This document shows positions 8,465 to 17,232 of a stretch of 64,000 nucleotides of DNA, piece after piece; position 1 is the first letter of the stretch; the number at the start of each line of letters is the position of its first letter. This stretch comes from Hymenobacter sp. GOD-10R (GTDB lineage Bacteria; Bacteroidota; Bacteroidia; Cytophagales; Hymenobacteraceae): assembly GCF_035609205.1 (NCBI RefSeq), contig NZ_CP141184.1, positions 3,810,501 through 3,874,500 of the forward strand, read 5' to 3'. The notes beneath the pieces are model-generated. The model worked only from the letters and a program-made list of their open reading frames with translations. It did no database searches and was not told the DNA's origin. Both the position numbers and the translations under genes were made by a program.

Positions 8465-9865
8465 ATGCCAGCCTTACTCGTATACTTGCTACAGGTAAAT
8501 GGGGCCTTGCTGCTGTTTTGCGCAGCGTACTACCTAGTGCTCCGTCGGCTCACCTTCTACGGGCTCAACCGCTGGTTTATGCTGTTTGCGTTTGGGTTTG
8601 CCACTATGTATCCCTTCGCAGAAGCGGATGCCTTGTTGCGCTGGTTTCGGCAGCCCATCCCAGCCCCACTCCTACCCATGGCTTGGTCGCCTTTGGTACT
8701 GGCTGGCCCGGCTGCGCAGCCTTTCCCTTACTGGCACATGCTGGTTCTTCTTTATTGGACTGGCACTGGGCTACTACTGACGAGGTTCTTGCTTCAGCTA
8801 GCCTCCCTTTACCGGGTGCGGCTGCATTCTCGCTTGGTGCGCTGGCAGGGGCTAGCTTTTCGGCAAGTGGCGGCGCCTGTCAATCCGTTTTCGTTCTGGC
8901 AAACTATCTACCTGAATCCCGACCAGCACACCGCGGCCGAACTTCCGGCGATTCTTCGCCACGAACAGGTGCACGTGCAACAGTGGCACACGCTGGATGT
9001 GCTGCTAGCGCAGCTACTACAGGCTTTCTGCTGGTTCAATCCGGCCGCGTGGTGGCTACGTCGCGCCGTGCAGGACAACCTGGAATTTATCACCGACCGC
9101 GCCGTGCTGCGCACGGGTCTGCTCGACGCCAAAGTCTACCAGTACAATCTTGTTAAGCTCAGTAAGCTAGCTCCGACTGCGGCGCTGGCCAATCATTTCA
9201 CATTTCGCACCCTTAAAAGCCGTATCCTCATGATGAACAAACAACGCTCCTCGTCGGTGACCCTGTTCGCCTACGCTCTTCTGGTACCTAGCTTAATCGT
9301 GGCAACCATCAGCTGCTCGAAGCCGCAAATAGAACCGAGCACAGCCGCTGCCCAACCAACAACGGTGGACATCAGCGCCGAAGCCAAGGAAAAGCGCGAC
9401 GTCAAACTGCCCGATAATATGATCTATTTCATTGACGGCCGTGAAAGCGATAAATCCGTGCTAGCCGCCATGGATCCCGCTACTATCGAAAGCATGAGCA
9501 TATTCAAGGGCGAACAAGCGCAGAAGCTCTTCAGCGTTAAGACAGCCGGCGTTATCAGCATCATCACAAAGGCGAATAAGAACTCGGAAGCAGTTCAGCG
9601 CTTCAAGCAGCGCTACTCCCTTTCGGCCACCGGCCAAGACCCGAACTCGGCAAACATTAAGGTAACAACTACTGGTAATCAAGAAAAAGCCAACTTCCCC
9701 GCCAACGTCTTGATAGTGGTAAACGGCCAGGAATCTACCACCCAAGCGGCCGAAGCCTTGGACGTGAAGAGCATTGATAGAATGGAAGTATTAAAAGGAC
9801 AGAAAGCCATTGACCAGTATGGCGAGAAGGGCAAGAATGGGGTTATTCTTGTCACGACCAAGTAG
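8465..9865 (+). CDS. M56 family metallopeptidase (BlaR1-like) with TonB-plug-like C-terminal repeats
   Basis: A 466-residue membrane protease. Hydrophobic segments lie near residues 5-25, 37-52, 90-112 and 265-284. The gluzincin motif HEQVH is at 166-170 with the downstream Glu ligand in DNLEFITD (about 207). Instead of the penicillin-binding sensor of BlaR1, the periplasmic C-terminus (about 310-466) carries two copies of a plug-like module: residues about 318-373 (MIYFIDGRES...SIITKAN) and about 413-466 (VLIVVNGQES...GVILVTTK). These resemble the plug domain of TonB receptors. Co-transcribed with the BlaI-type repressor. The protease is expected to trigger repressor release; the ligand is unknown. 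Confidence 0.88.
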   Translation: MPALLVYLLQVNGALLLFCAAYYLVLRRLTFYGLNRWFMLFAFGFATMYPFAEADALLRWFRQPIPAPLLPMAWSPLVLAGPAAQPFPYWHMLVLLYWTGTGLLLTRFLLQLASLYRVRLHSRLVRWQGLAFRQVAAPVNPFSFWQTIYLNPDQHTAAELPAILRHEQVHVQQWHTLDVLLAQLLQAFCWFNPAAWWLRRAVQDNLEFITDRAVLRTGLLDAKVYQYNLVKLSKLAPTAALANHFTFRTLKSRILMMNKQRSSSVTLFAYALLVPSLIVATISCSKPQIEPSTAAAQPTTVDISAEAKEKRDVKLPDNMIYFIDGRESDKSVLAAMDPATIESMSIFKGEQAQKLFSVKTAGVISIITKANKNSEAVQRFKQRYSLSATGQDPNSANIKVTTTGNQEKANFPANVLIVVNGQESTTQAAEALDVKSIDRMEVLKGQKAIDQYGEKGKNGVILVTTK

Positions 9866-9892
9866 AACAGCCTTCATTGTAGAGAGTAGATG

Positions 9893-9930
9893 AAAGAGCG
9901 GAAACATGATGTTTCCGCTCTTTTGCTTTC
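9893..9930 (+). terminator. Terminator of the blaI/M56 operon
   Basis: A 13-bp stem (AAAGAGCGGAAAC, 9893-9905, with its complement at 9911-9923) and an ATGAT loop are followed by TTTTGCTTTCT, 28 nt after the M56 stop. Confidence 0.78.
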
Positions 9931-9994
9931 TAGGTACTTACAATCCTTTTCGCTTTCCCGATTCGTGAAGCAGGCAAGCACTGGCGAATCCTAT

Positions 9995-10002
9995 TACTTT
10001 TG
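9995..10002 (+). promoter_or_regulatory. Putative -7 promoter box (TACTTTTG)
   Basis: It matches the Bacteroidota sigma-A -7 consensus TAnnTTTG, 84 nt upstream of the OmpA lipoprotein ATG (10087). No clear -33 TTG element is seen, so the call rests on the -7 match and position. Confidence 0.4.
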
Positions 10003-10086
10003 CCCAGCCCTAGCTCGACAACGCTTTCAAAAGGCGCGTCGTTTGAGGGTGCAACAGATGTCTTACCTTCTTACCTGTTCTTTTCT

Positions 10087-10896
10087 ATGAACCTACCCTT
10101 CTCCCGCGCCGCGCTGACAGCTATGCTGGGTGTGGGCCTCTTGAGCGCGGGTACTTCGTGCGTTCCATCGAAGAAGTACAAAGCACTACAAGCACAGTAT
10201 TCGGACCTGACGAGCGCCCGCGACCAGCTACAAGCCCAAAAAACGGCACTGGAACAGCAAAGTGCCCAAACCGAAGAAGCCTTGAAAGCTAGCTTGCAGA
10301 GCAAGAACCAGCAGGTTAGTCAGCTCAACTCCAGCCTAGGAGCCACGCAGGAAGACCTGAAAGCCAAGGAAGCGCGCATTGCTGAGATGCAGCGCATTCT
10401 CGACCAGAAAGACGCGGCGGTGAAGGCCCTGCGCCAAAAAGTAGGCGACGCGCTGCTAGGTTTCAACGCCAACGATCTGACCGTAAACGTAAAAAACGGC
10501 AAGGTGTACGTGTCGCTCTCCGAGCAGCTGTTGTTCAAATCGGGCTCCACGAAGGTTGACCCCAAAGGTGTGGATGCGCTGCGCAAGCTAGCTGAAGCCC
10601 TGAAAGGCAACCAGGACGTGAACGTGCTGGTGGAAGGCCACACCGACAACGTACCGATTGCTCGCATTGCGGGGATGAAAGACAACTGGGATTTGAGCGT
10701 ATTGCGGGCCACGGAAATCACGCGTATTCTGACGGAGGCGGGCTTGCCGTCTGGGCAAGTAACACCCTCGGGCCGCTCGCAATACTCGCCGGTAGCAGCT
10801 AACGACAACGCGGCCAACAAAGCCCTCAACCGTCGAACGGAAATCATCCTGACGCCCAAGCTAGACGAACTCTTCCAGATTTTGGAAGCCAACTAA
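10087..10896 (+). CDS. OmpA family lipoprotein with coiled coil
   Basis: A 269-residue outer-membrane lipoprotein. The signal ends GTSC (Cys about residue 22). A Gln/Lys/Ala-rich coiled coil spans about residues 30-125. A C-terminal OmpA/MotB peptidoglycan-binding domain contains the motif EGHTDNVPI (about residue 182) and NKALNRRTEIIL. It probably ties the outer membrane to the wall. The ATG at 10087 was chosen over an in-frame upstream start at 10000 because it begins the signal peptide directly. It is a single gene between the promoter at 9995 and the shared terminator at 11062. Confidence 0.87.
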   Translation: MNLPFSRAALTAMLGVGLLSAGTSCVPSKKYKALQAQYSDLTSARDQLQAQKTALEQQSAQTEEALKASLQSKNQQVSQLNSSLGATQEDLKAKEARIAEMQRILDQKDAAVKALRQKVGDALLGFNANDLTVNVKNGKVYVSLSEQLLFKSGSTKVDPKGVDALRKLAEALKGNQDVNVLVEGHTDNVPIARIAGMKDNWDLSVLRATEITRILTEAGLPSGQVTPSGRSQYSPVAANDNAANKALNRRTEIILTPKLDELFQILEAN

Positions 10897-11061
10897 GCAG
10901 GCTGGCCTTTCCGAGCAGCACGCGAAATCTGAACTACGCACTTGTGCTAGGCTTGCTAAGAGGTTAGGAAATTTCCTTGCTCAGAAATTGTTCTACCGCT
11001 GCATACCATGCAAGCCTCTAGGCCGCAGCGCTGCGTTAGCAACGTAGCGACCCGGAACTGC

Positions 11062-11097
11062 AAAAGCCCAACTACCTAGGCAGTTGGGCTTTTTTGT
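11062..11097. terminator. Bidirectional terminator between convergent genes
   Basis: A 12-bp stem AAAAGCCCAACT (11062-11073) pairs with 11082-11093 around an ACCTAGGC loop and is flanked by U-runs on both strands. It serves the OmpA gene (+) and the short SDR gene (-). Confidence 0.8.
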
Positions 11098-11133
11098 TGA
11101 GCATACAGCCTTGACTAGCGAAGGTCAGCAGCG

Positions 11134-11730
11134 CTAAACTGCCGGATATACTTGCCCGGTTTGGGCGCCGAGCACGCTCTTCAAGTAGGCTCTTACCACC
11201 ACATCCATCTTCGCCAGCGCGTGACCGGGGAAACCGGGCAACATAGCCGCCGAGTCTTCTACCAAGCCAGGGCTTACGGCGTTGATGCGGACGCCATTCT
11301 CCAACTCAATGGCGGCGGCGCGCGCAAAGGCATTTATCGCCGCATTGACAGTTGTTAAGTTGGCCCCGTTGCGAACAGGATCATCCGATAAGATGCCCGA
11401 CGATAGCGTGAACGAGCCTTTCGGGTTGATGTATTGCTGACCGATGAGCACCAGATTGATCTGTCCTAGCAGTTTGTTATTAAGCCCTTTCTGAAAATCG
11501 GCAGCCGTCATGCTAGCTAGCGGGCCGAAGTGCGCGCCACCTGCAGTACTGATCAGCGCGTCGAACGCGCCGACTTGCTTGTACATGGCTTCGATAGATT
11601 CCGACGACGTGATATCAGCCTGCACATCGCCGCTTTTCGATCCGACTTTCACAAGCTCATGGTCATTCTCCAGCGCGGCTGTTACCTTTTTGCCAATGGT
11701 GCCCGTAGCACCGACGATGATGATTTTCAT
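11134..11730 (-). CDS. Short-chain dehydrogenase/reductase without YxxxK
   Basis: A 198-residue Rossmann protein with the N-terminal NAD(P) motif GATGTIG (residues 7-13), an acidic/Ala segment at VQADITS and an STAGGAHFG loop in the place of the NNAG motif. The usual catalytic Tyr and Lys (YxxxK) are absent: the corresponding helix reads LTTVNAAINAFARAAA, although the Ser strand (TLSSGI) is kept. A subgroup of short atypical SDRs has this shape, so it is probably a genuine enzyme or cofactor-binding protein rather than a decayed gene. Substrate unknown. Stand-alone gene, convergent with the OmpA gene. Confidence 0.83.
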   Translation of the reverse strand: MKIIIVGATGTIGKKVTAALENDHELVKVGSKSGDVQADITSSESIEAMYKQVGAFDALISTAGGAHFGPLASMTAADFQKGLNNKLLGQINLVLIGQQYINPKGSFTLSSGILSDDPVRNGANLTTVNAAINAFARAAAIELENGVRINAVSPGLVEDSAAMLPGFPGHALAKMDVVVRAYLKSVLGAQTGQVYPAV

Positions 11731-11894
11731 GCTATAAGGATAACGAATAAAGAGAATACTTCACGAGTTATCATGCCCGCCGCCGGTACGTACTATCGCC
11801 GCTTATCTGCTGATCATCAGCACACTTACAGTTCTACAGCTTAGGCTTTGCGAACAGCCACAGCAAGCAGGCACCGCGGCGTGCGCATCCTACG

Positions 11895-12437
11895 TTAGCT
11901 ACCACCTAGCTCAAACGTTGCTTTTGGCTGCCACTGCTGTCCATTGTGGCGAAACAAGGTAAAGTTTTGCACGGCAAAGGTGGCCTCATACGAACGAGCA
12001 CCAAAGAGCTGACGCAACTCTGGCACCTGCGCCGCCGGCAAATCACGCGTAGCCAGAGTGAGATGCGGCGTGAATGGCCGACTTTCGCGGGGCACCTCGG
12101 GCAAGTGCGTGGCGCACCAGTCAGTAAGCTCTGCGTGAAAGGCTTTCAACGCCACTGCTTCGCGCACGTGCACAAACAACGTCCGGTTGCCGAACCAGGC
12201 AAAATTGTGTAAACCAACCGTCAGGGGCTGCTGCGCGGTGGCAAACGCGGTTAGCGCGGCCGTGCACCTAGCTTCGAACTCATCCGGTTGGCGCGTGGGC
12301 GGAATGAGGGTGATGTGCGGCGGCAAGCGCACCGCATTACGACTACCCGTGAGTCGGTTCACCTCCTGCTTCATCGCCCACGTTTCCGAAAATACGGGCT
12401 CCGGCGGCAGCAAGGCAACTAAATAGAGCGTGTTCAC
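11895..12437 (-). CDS. 2'-5' RNA ligase / cyclic phosphodiesterase family protein (2H superfamily)
   Basis: A 180-residue protein with two HxT motifs, PPHITLIPPT (about residue 40) and TPHLTLATRD (about residue 125). These define the 2H phosphoesterase fold (LigT/ThpR, CPDase). Family members hydrolyse 2',3'-cyclic phosphates or act as tRNA-half ligases in vitro; the cellular substrate is usually unknown. No signal peptide, so cytoplasmic. It lies downstream of the M28 peptidase gene on the same strand but after that gene's terminator, so it is probably separately expressed. Confidence 0.85.
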   Translation of the reverse strand: MNTLYLVALLPPEPVFSETWAMKQEVNRLTGSRNAVRLPPHITLIPPTRQPDEFEARCTAALTAFATAQQPLTVGLHNFAWFGNRTLFVHVREAVALKAFHAELTDWCATHLPEVPRESRPFTPHLTLATRDLPAAQVPELRQLFGARSYEATFAVQNFTLFRHNGQQWQPKATFELGGS

Positions 12438-12462
12438 TGGCTTTAGCTTAAGTAGAGTACAT

Positions 12463-12517
12463 AAAAAACCGCCTGGCAGCTCGCTATACGTGGTATAGGA
12501 GCCAACAGGCGGGTTTT
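12463..12517 (-). terminator. Terminator of the M28 peptidase gene
   Basis: On the minus strand AAAACCCGCCTG (12506-12517) pairs with CAGGCGGTTTT (12465-12475) around a 30-nt loop with its own secondary pairing, and is followed by TTTTTAT. It starts 14 nt after the stop at 12531. Confidence 0.65.
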
Positions 12518-12530
12518 GGGCACTAAGCTG

Positions 12531-13925
12531 CTACAGTCCGTACTTACTGATCAGGTAGATCAGCGCGGCCATGCTGGCGCCACCTAGCTCCAGCTCGCGA
12601 CGGTTTACTTTGTCGAACGTGTCGGCGGCGGTGTGGTGAATGTCGAAGTAGCGTTGATCGTCGCACTCGTAGCCGATGAGGGCTTTCACTTGTTCCTTGA
12701 GCGGCCCGATATCGGTGCCGCCGTGGCCGGGTCCGATTTCTTCGCTCTTGTAGGGCGTGAACAAGGGGCTCCATTGCTGTACTTTGGTCACGACCTCAGG
12801 CGAGCCTTCGATGCCAAAACCGCGGGGCGTGAAGCCGCCGCCGTCCGACTCCATGGCAGCTACGTGCTTTTCATTGGCCGCCTTGGCTAGCTCAGCGTAC
12901 TTGTTGCCCCCGCGTGTGCCGTTCTCTTCGTTCATAAACAACACCGCGCGCACCGTGCGCTCGGGGCGCAAGCCAGTGGCTTTCAGCAGCCGCAGCACTT
13001 CCATGCTTTGCACGCAACCCGTACCATCGTCGTGGGCGCCTTGCGCTAGGTCCCAAGAGTCGAGGTGGCCGCCGACGGAAATGATTTCATTAGGGTACTT
13101 CGAGCCTTTGATTTCGCCGATTACGTTGTACGATTTCTCCTCTGGCAGTTGCTGGCAGCCCATTTCTAGTTCTACCGTCAGGCCGGGGTCGGCTTTGAGA
13201 AGCTGGCTGAGTTTGTCGGCGTCGTTGGTGCTGAGCGCGGCGGCGGGCACTTTCTTCACCTGCTCATCGTAGCTCATGGTGCCGGTGTGCGGAAAATCGT
13301 CGTGGGCCAGCGACAACGATCGAACCAGCGCGCCAATGGCGCCGCGCTTGGCCGCTTCGATAGCTCCGCGCCGGCGCTGGTCGCCAGCGTCGCCGTAGGC
13401 CCGGCCCGTTTCGATGAACGTTGGGTTCATCGGCCGGTTATAGAAGATAAATTTCCCTTTGACTTTGTCGTCGGGCATAGCCGCTAGCTCCTGCCAGCTA
13501 TCTACTTCCACAACACCCGCCTGCATTTTACCATTGGTGCCCACTGAGCCGCCCAGTGCACAAAGATTCAGCGGTAAGCCTTTGCCTTTCGCTGGCTTTA
13601 TCTGGCCTTTCTCCTTGGGGCCGCGCACCCAGTGCGGCACCATTACTTCCTGCAAATACACGCGGTCGACACCTAGCTTTTCCATCGTCACCTTGCCCCA
13701 CTGCACGGCCTGGGCGGCTTGCGGCGAACCACTCAGGCGCCCGCCGATAGTGCCCGTGAGCTGACGCAGGTTTTCGTAGCTCTGGCCGCGCAGCAACGCT
13801 TCGTCGTAGATCTTACGGATGTTCGTCGAATCGATTTTGGTACCCGTTTGGGCCGATACGGAGGTGACGGTTGTAACAAAAGCTAGCCCAGCCAGAGCAA
13901 GCCAACGCGGAGCAAAATGCATCAT
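12531..13925 (-). CDS. M28 family zinc peptidase (carboxypeptidase Q-like), exported
   Basis: A 464-residue protein with a signal peptide (cleavage after SVSA). It has a protease-associated insert in the first half, followed by the M28 catalytic domain: GGHLDSWD (His ligand and catalytic Asp), GAHDDGTG (bridging Asp), MNEENGTRGG (catalytic Glu and Glu ligand), and a late DIHHTAADT with the last His. This arrangement matches plasma glutamate carboxypeptidase/CPQ-like di-zinc aminopeptidases that trim peptides in the periplasm. Two ATGs stand in tandem (13923 and 13920). The gene is in a run of minus-strand exported hydrolases (12.5-17.1 kb) that are separated by short gaps. Confidence 0.88.
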   Translation of the reverse strand: MMHFAPRWLALAGLAFVTTVTSVSAQTGTKIDSTNIRKIYDEALLRGQSYENLRQLTGTIGGRLSGSPQAAQAVQWGKVTMEKLGVDRVYLQEVMVPHWVRGPKEKGQIKPAKGKGLPLNLCALGGSVGTNGKMQAGVVEVDSWQELAAMPDDKVKGKFIFYNRPMNPTFIETGRAYGDAGDQRRRGAIEAAKRGAIGALVRSLSLAHDDFPHTGTMSYDEQVKKVPAAALSTNDADKLSQLLKADPGLTVELEMGCQQLPEEKSYNVIGEIKGSKYPNEIISVGGHLDSWDLAQGAHDDGTGCVQSMEVLRLLKATGLRPERTVRAVLFMNEENGTRGGNKYAELAKAANEKHVAAMESDGGGFTPRGFGIEGSPEVVTKVQQWSPLFTPYKSEEIGPGHGGTDIGPLKEQVKALIGYECDDQRYFDIHHTAADTFDKVNRRELELGGASMAALIYLISKYGL

Positions 13926-14028
13926 TCAGGTAAGATTGAGGAAAGAAAACAGCCACGCAGCAGCCGGCGTGACTCGGCTAATTACAAGGAAAGCGAACCT
14001 AGGTTGCACGCCTAGCGCTCAATACAAG

Positions 14029-15324
14029 CTAGCGTACCACCCGCGAAGAGGTCAAGGCTTGGTAGACTAGCGTCCGGAATTTGTCCTGGATGTTGGCAGA
14101 ACTATTGCGGTACTTCTGGGTGTAGAGCAGCGCCACAATGCCCTCTTTTGGATCAACCCAGTAGGTAGTGCCAAATATGCCGCCCCACTCAAACGAGCCT
14201 TCCGACTCGCCCAAGCGCCCAGTGGTTTTGGCGGTCGTCAGGCTGAACCCTAGGCCAAACTTGTTACCGCCCCCCTGCTCTACCTCGCCTATTTGGTTGA
14301 TGGTCATCATATGCACGGTGGTCGGACTCAGCAAGCGCCGACCGTTGTACTCGCCACCGTTCAGCATCATTTGCAGGAAAATAGCGTAGTCCTGAATGGT
14401 CGACGACAACCCCGCTCCGCCCGAAAAATAGCTTCCCTTAACTTTGGGGTGATCGGGCATCATGACATCACGCATACCCATCTTGATAGTTTGACGCGTA
14501 GCATCTTCGGTGTACAGGGTGGCTAGGCGGGCCTGCTTGGCAGCGGGCAAGTAGAAATAGGTGTCCTTCATACCCAGCGGCTCGAAGATGCGCTGGCGAA
14601 AGTATTCGTCAAGCGACTGGCCCGACAGCACCTCAATGAGGTAGCCAAGCACGTCGACGCTTAACCCGTAGGTAAACTGCTCGCCTGGCTGATGCACAAG
14701 CGGCAACGGACCTAGGGCATTCATAGCCGTAGCCAGCGAACCTTCTGATGTCCCGATTCCACTGGGAACGTGCGCTTTGGCGTAAATGGCTTTAATTTCT
14801 TTGCTGCCAATAACGGCGTAGCCGATACCTGACGTGTGCGTGAGCAGCTGGCGGATCGTCACTTCTCGCTTGGCTGGCACGGTGGTGTAGCTAGAGTCTT
14901 TCTCGTTGAAGGTAGCGAGCACCTTCGGGTTAGCGAAGGCTGGGATGTACTTCGAGATGGGGTCGTCGAGCAGAAAGCGGCCTTCTTCGTAGAGCATCAT
15001 CACTCCGACACTCGTTATAGCTTTGGTTTGGGAAGCAATGCGCATGATAGCGTCGCGCTGTAGCGCCGTCTTCGCGGCCACATCGTCTACTCCGAAGGCT
15101 TTGTTGTACACCACTTTGCCGTCGCGCACGATGTAGGCAATGGCACCAGGCGCCAAGTTTTTGGACGTATAGTCTTGCAGTATTCGGTCGAGACGTTGCA
15201 GGCGGTCGGTGCTCATGCCAACGGTCTCGGCTTTGGCCTCCTTCAGCACAGGTGAGGTGCCCTGCTGAGCAAACGTGAGTTGGCAGCTGAGTGCTAGTAG
15301 GAAAGCGGTAGCGGTTGCTTTCAT
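14029..15324 (-). CDS. Serine hydrolase, beta-lactamase/S12 family
   Basis: A 431-residue exported protein (signal peptide ending LTFAQ). It has the class C/S12 fold: the nucleophile motif SQTK in MRIASQTKAITS, a Tyr motif in QFTYGLSVDVLGY, and the LLTHTSGIGY strand. Family members include esterases, D-amino-acid peptidases and AmpC-type beta-lactamases. The Tyr box reads YGL rather than the classical YxN, which suggests an esterase-like member more than a true beta-lactamase. The nearby BlaI/M56 pair (8 kb) is 4 kb away, so regulation by it is only a possibility. Confidence 0.85.
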   Translation of the reverse strand: MKATATAFLLALSCQLTFAQQGTSPVLKEAKAETVGMSTDRLQRLDRILQDYTSKNLAPGAIAYIVRDGKVVYNKAFGVDDVAAKTALQRDAIMRIASQTKAITSVGVMMLYEEGRFLLDDPISKYIPAFANPKVLATFNEKDSSYTTVPAKREVTIRQLLTHTSGIGYAVIGSKEIKAIYAKAHVPSGIGTSEGSLATAMNALGPLPLVHQPGEQFTYGLSVDVLGYLIEVLSGQSLDEYFRQRIFEPLGMKDTYFYLPAAKQARLATLYTEDATRQTIKMGMRDVMMPDHPKVKGSYFSGGAGLSSTIQDYAIFLQMMLNGGEYNGRRLLSPTTVHMMTINQIGEVEQGGGNKFGLGFSLTTAKTTGRLGESEGSFEWGGIFGTTYWVDPKEGIVALLYTQKYRNSSANIQDKFRTLVYQALTSSRVVR

Positions 15325-15378
15325 TCAGGGTAGGTTTTGAGGGGATTACTGGAGAGAACAGTTAGTGATCTTAGTGGC

Positions 15379-15921
15379 TTATCGCCTAGCTCCGTAGCGC
15401 GTCACCCCTATCGTTCCGGTGCCCTCAGTGGGCAGACGCACTTCAAATAGGTAATCGTAGCGCTCGTCGGCAATCTCGCGCATGGGTCGGGTCACACCTA
15501 ACGCTTCAATGAGCGGCAGCAACGTGTTGGAATGCCCCACCACAACTACCTTCTTGCCAGCGTATTCGCGACGAATGAGCGCCGCGAGCCTAGCCGGGTC
15601 TTTGGCGTCGTAGCTCATGGGCGTGAGCTGCAAGGCGGCTTCCAGGGGAACCAGCGTGTCGCGGGTGCGACGCGTGTCGGTGGTAAAAAGAGCAACCGGA
15701 TTACGCGACGCCAACGAGTCGCGGAGGGCAAGAGCGCGCTGCCGCCCAGCCGGCGTGAGGGGCGGATCAGTGAGGCTCCGCGTCGTGTCTTTCTCAGCAT
15801 GACGCACCAAATAAACAGTGGTGGTCGTAGCGGATACTGCTGCTTTCTCAGGCTGCCGGACGAGGTTGCAGGCCGTGAGTACCCAGAGCAATGAAAGAGT
15901 AGAAAGTAAGGAGAAGCGCAT
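15379..15921 (-). CDS. Histidine phosphatase family lipoprotein
   Basis: A 180-residue phosphoglycerate-mutase-fold protein. The phospho-acceptor His is in VYLVRHAEKD (RHA motif) and the second catalytic His in VVVGHSNTL. A lipoprotein signal (VLTACN) precedes the domain, so the enzyme is anchored in the envelope. SixA-like and alkaline-phosphatase-type relatives remove phosphate from small substrates or proteins. It lies 54 nt downstream of the S12 hydrolase start on the same strand. Substrate not predictable. Confidence 0.85.
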   Translation of the reverse strand: MRFSLLSTLSLLWVLTACNLVRQPEKAAVSATTTTVYLVRHAEKDTTRSLTDPPLTPAGRQRALALRDSLASRNPVALFTTDTRRTRDTLVPLEAALQLTPMSYDAKDPARLAALIRREYAGKKVVVVGHSNTLLPLIEALGVTRPMREIADERYDYLFEVRLPTEGTGTIGVTRYGARR

Positions 15922-16094
15922 AGCAAATGGGATGGAATTAGGGCGGTTTAGGTGAGAAGCCGTCTGTTAGTTTGAGGCTGTTGTCGGTCGACTAGTAGCG
16001 CCAACCGAATCGTGAGAATGATGCTAAGTACCTAGCTTTTGCAGGTGCTTGCCAGCTACTAGTCGTGCCCCTATGGCGCGGACCGGTGGAGAAA

Positions 16095-17105
16095 TTACTT
16101 CAAACTTAAGATTTGCTTCAGTTCGGCGGCACTTACCGTGAGCAAGCCAACTTTAGGCAATCGTTCGGTGAGGGTGCGCCAGTTAGGCTCCTGCTTAAAA
16201 ATAGGGCGCAGCAACGCCATAGCGGCGGGCACTTGTTGCTTGTTAGCTAGTGAAATGGCATGCCAGTACTTCATTTCCAAGTTGTTCGGGAACATCTTTT
16301 CTGCCGCTTGGTATTCGCGGATGGCACCGGGTACGTCGTTCTTCTCCACAGCTAGGTCGCCGGCGTTCATGTGCTCGTAGGCGCGATGCAGGCTGAGCAG
16401 GCGGCGTAGTTCCTTCAAAGGCACCTCGTTATCGTCCACGCGTAGATCGATCAGGCGGTCGGCCCAGGCGCCTTCGGTGGCTTTGCCGCGCACGACCAGC
16501 AGCGCCGCCGACTGCCGCCCCCGAATATCGCCGCCGGCCGCTTGGGCAGCATCGAGGGCGGCTAGTACCCGCTCGGCCAAAGGCAGGCTGGCGCTCTGTT
16601 CGTAAGCTTTGGCCATGGCAGCGGGCACGGTGTTGTTCAGCATCATGTTGGCCTGAACCGAAAACTGAGTGCCTTTCACGTGCCCAGCCGCGTCGATGCA
16701 TTTCTGGCCGGTGTGCGTCGCCACGTTGCCTTGTGCATCGAGAATGGCAACTTGGCGCACGTCGCGCCCTTCGTCGTTGGCCAGCAGCTGATCGAGAGCT
16801 TGTTGGGCTGTTTTGCCGCTCTTCAGCAACGCTAGGCCACGCAGCCCGAAGGACTTATTAGTGAAAGACTGGGTGGCAACCACGCCCACGCCTGCCTCGC
16901 CCCAGCTAACTGACGTACCGACTGAAAACCAGTGACTTTGTACTGCCACCGCCATGTCGCCGGTGGCAGGGTCACGCGCCACGATGGAGAAGGTATGCGC
17001 AAGCGGATTGGTAGTAGAGTAAACCGTAGGAGCTTGAGCAAAAACGAGCTGCGTGAAACCTAGCAGCAAGCCAGCGAGCAGAACAGATAAGCGTTTTGGC
17101 AACAT
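16095..17105 (-). CDS. DUF1028 domain-containing protein with C-terminal TPR-like helices
   Basis: A signal peptide (cleavage after VFAQ) is followed by a DUF1028 domain (about residues 33-225). Characteristic stretches are HTFSIVARDPATGD, AVAVQSHWF and AGVGVVATQS. The domain has an Ntn-hydrolase-like fold of unknown activity. The last ~100 residues (LLSLHRAYEHMNAGDLAVEK..., EYQAAEKMFPNN) look like tetratricopeptide helices, as in many DUF1028 proteins from Bacteroidota. It is divergent from the ABC transporter ATPase, with 127 nt between the start codons. A role in peptide or amide hydrolysis is inference from the fold. Confidence 0.85.
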   Translation of the reverse strand: MLPKRLSVLLAGLLLGFTQLVFAQAPTVYSTTNPLAHTFSIVARDPATGDMAVAVQSHWFSVGTSVSWGEAGVGVVATQSFTNKSFGLRGLALLKSGKTAQQALDQLLANDEGRDVRQVAILDAQGNVATHTGQKCIDAAGHVKGTQFSVQANMMLNNTVPAAMAKAYEQSASLPLAERVLAALDAAQAAGGDIRGRQSAALLVVRGKATEGAWADRLIDLRVDDNEVPLKELRRLLSLHRAYEHMNAGDLAVEKNDVPGAIREYQAAEKMFPNNLEMKYWHAISLANKQQVPAAMALLRPIFKQEPNWRTLTERLPKVGLLTVSAAELKQILSLK

Positions 17106-17232
17106 AAAAGGAAGAACTTGGAATGAATCGGGCCCTCAAGATAAAGCCAAACCGACATCTGCCGTGCCTACCTGCGTTGTTTCGGCGTATCCGGCTTACC
17201 TTACTGGCTCTAATTGTCCGGCTTTGCTACCT

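Noticed and set aside
14029..15324. A true AmpC beta-lactamase regulated by the BlaI gene at 8 kb
   Set aside because: The Tyr box is YGL, not YxN, no operator copy was found upstream and the gene is 4 kb away.
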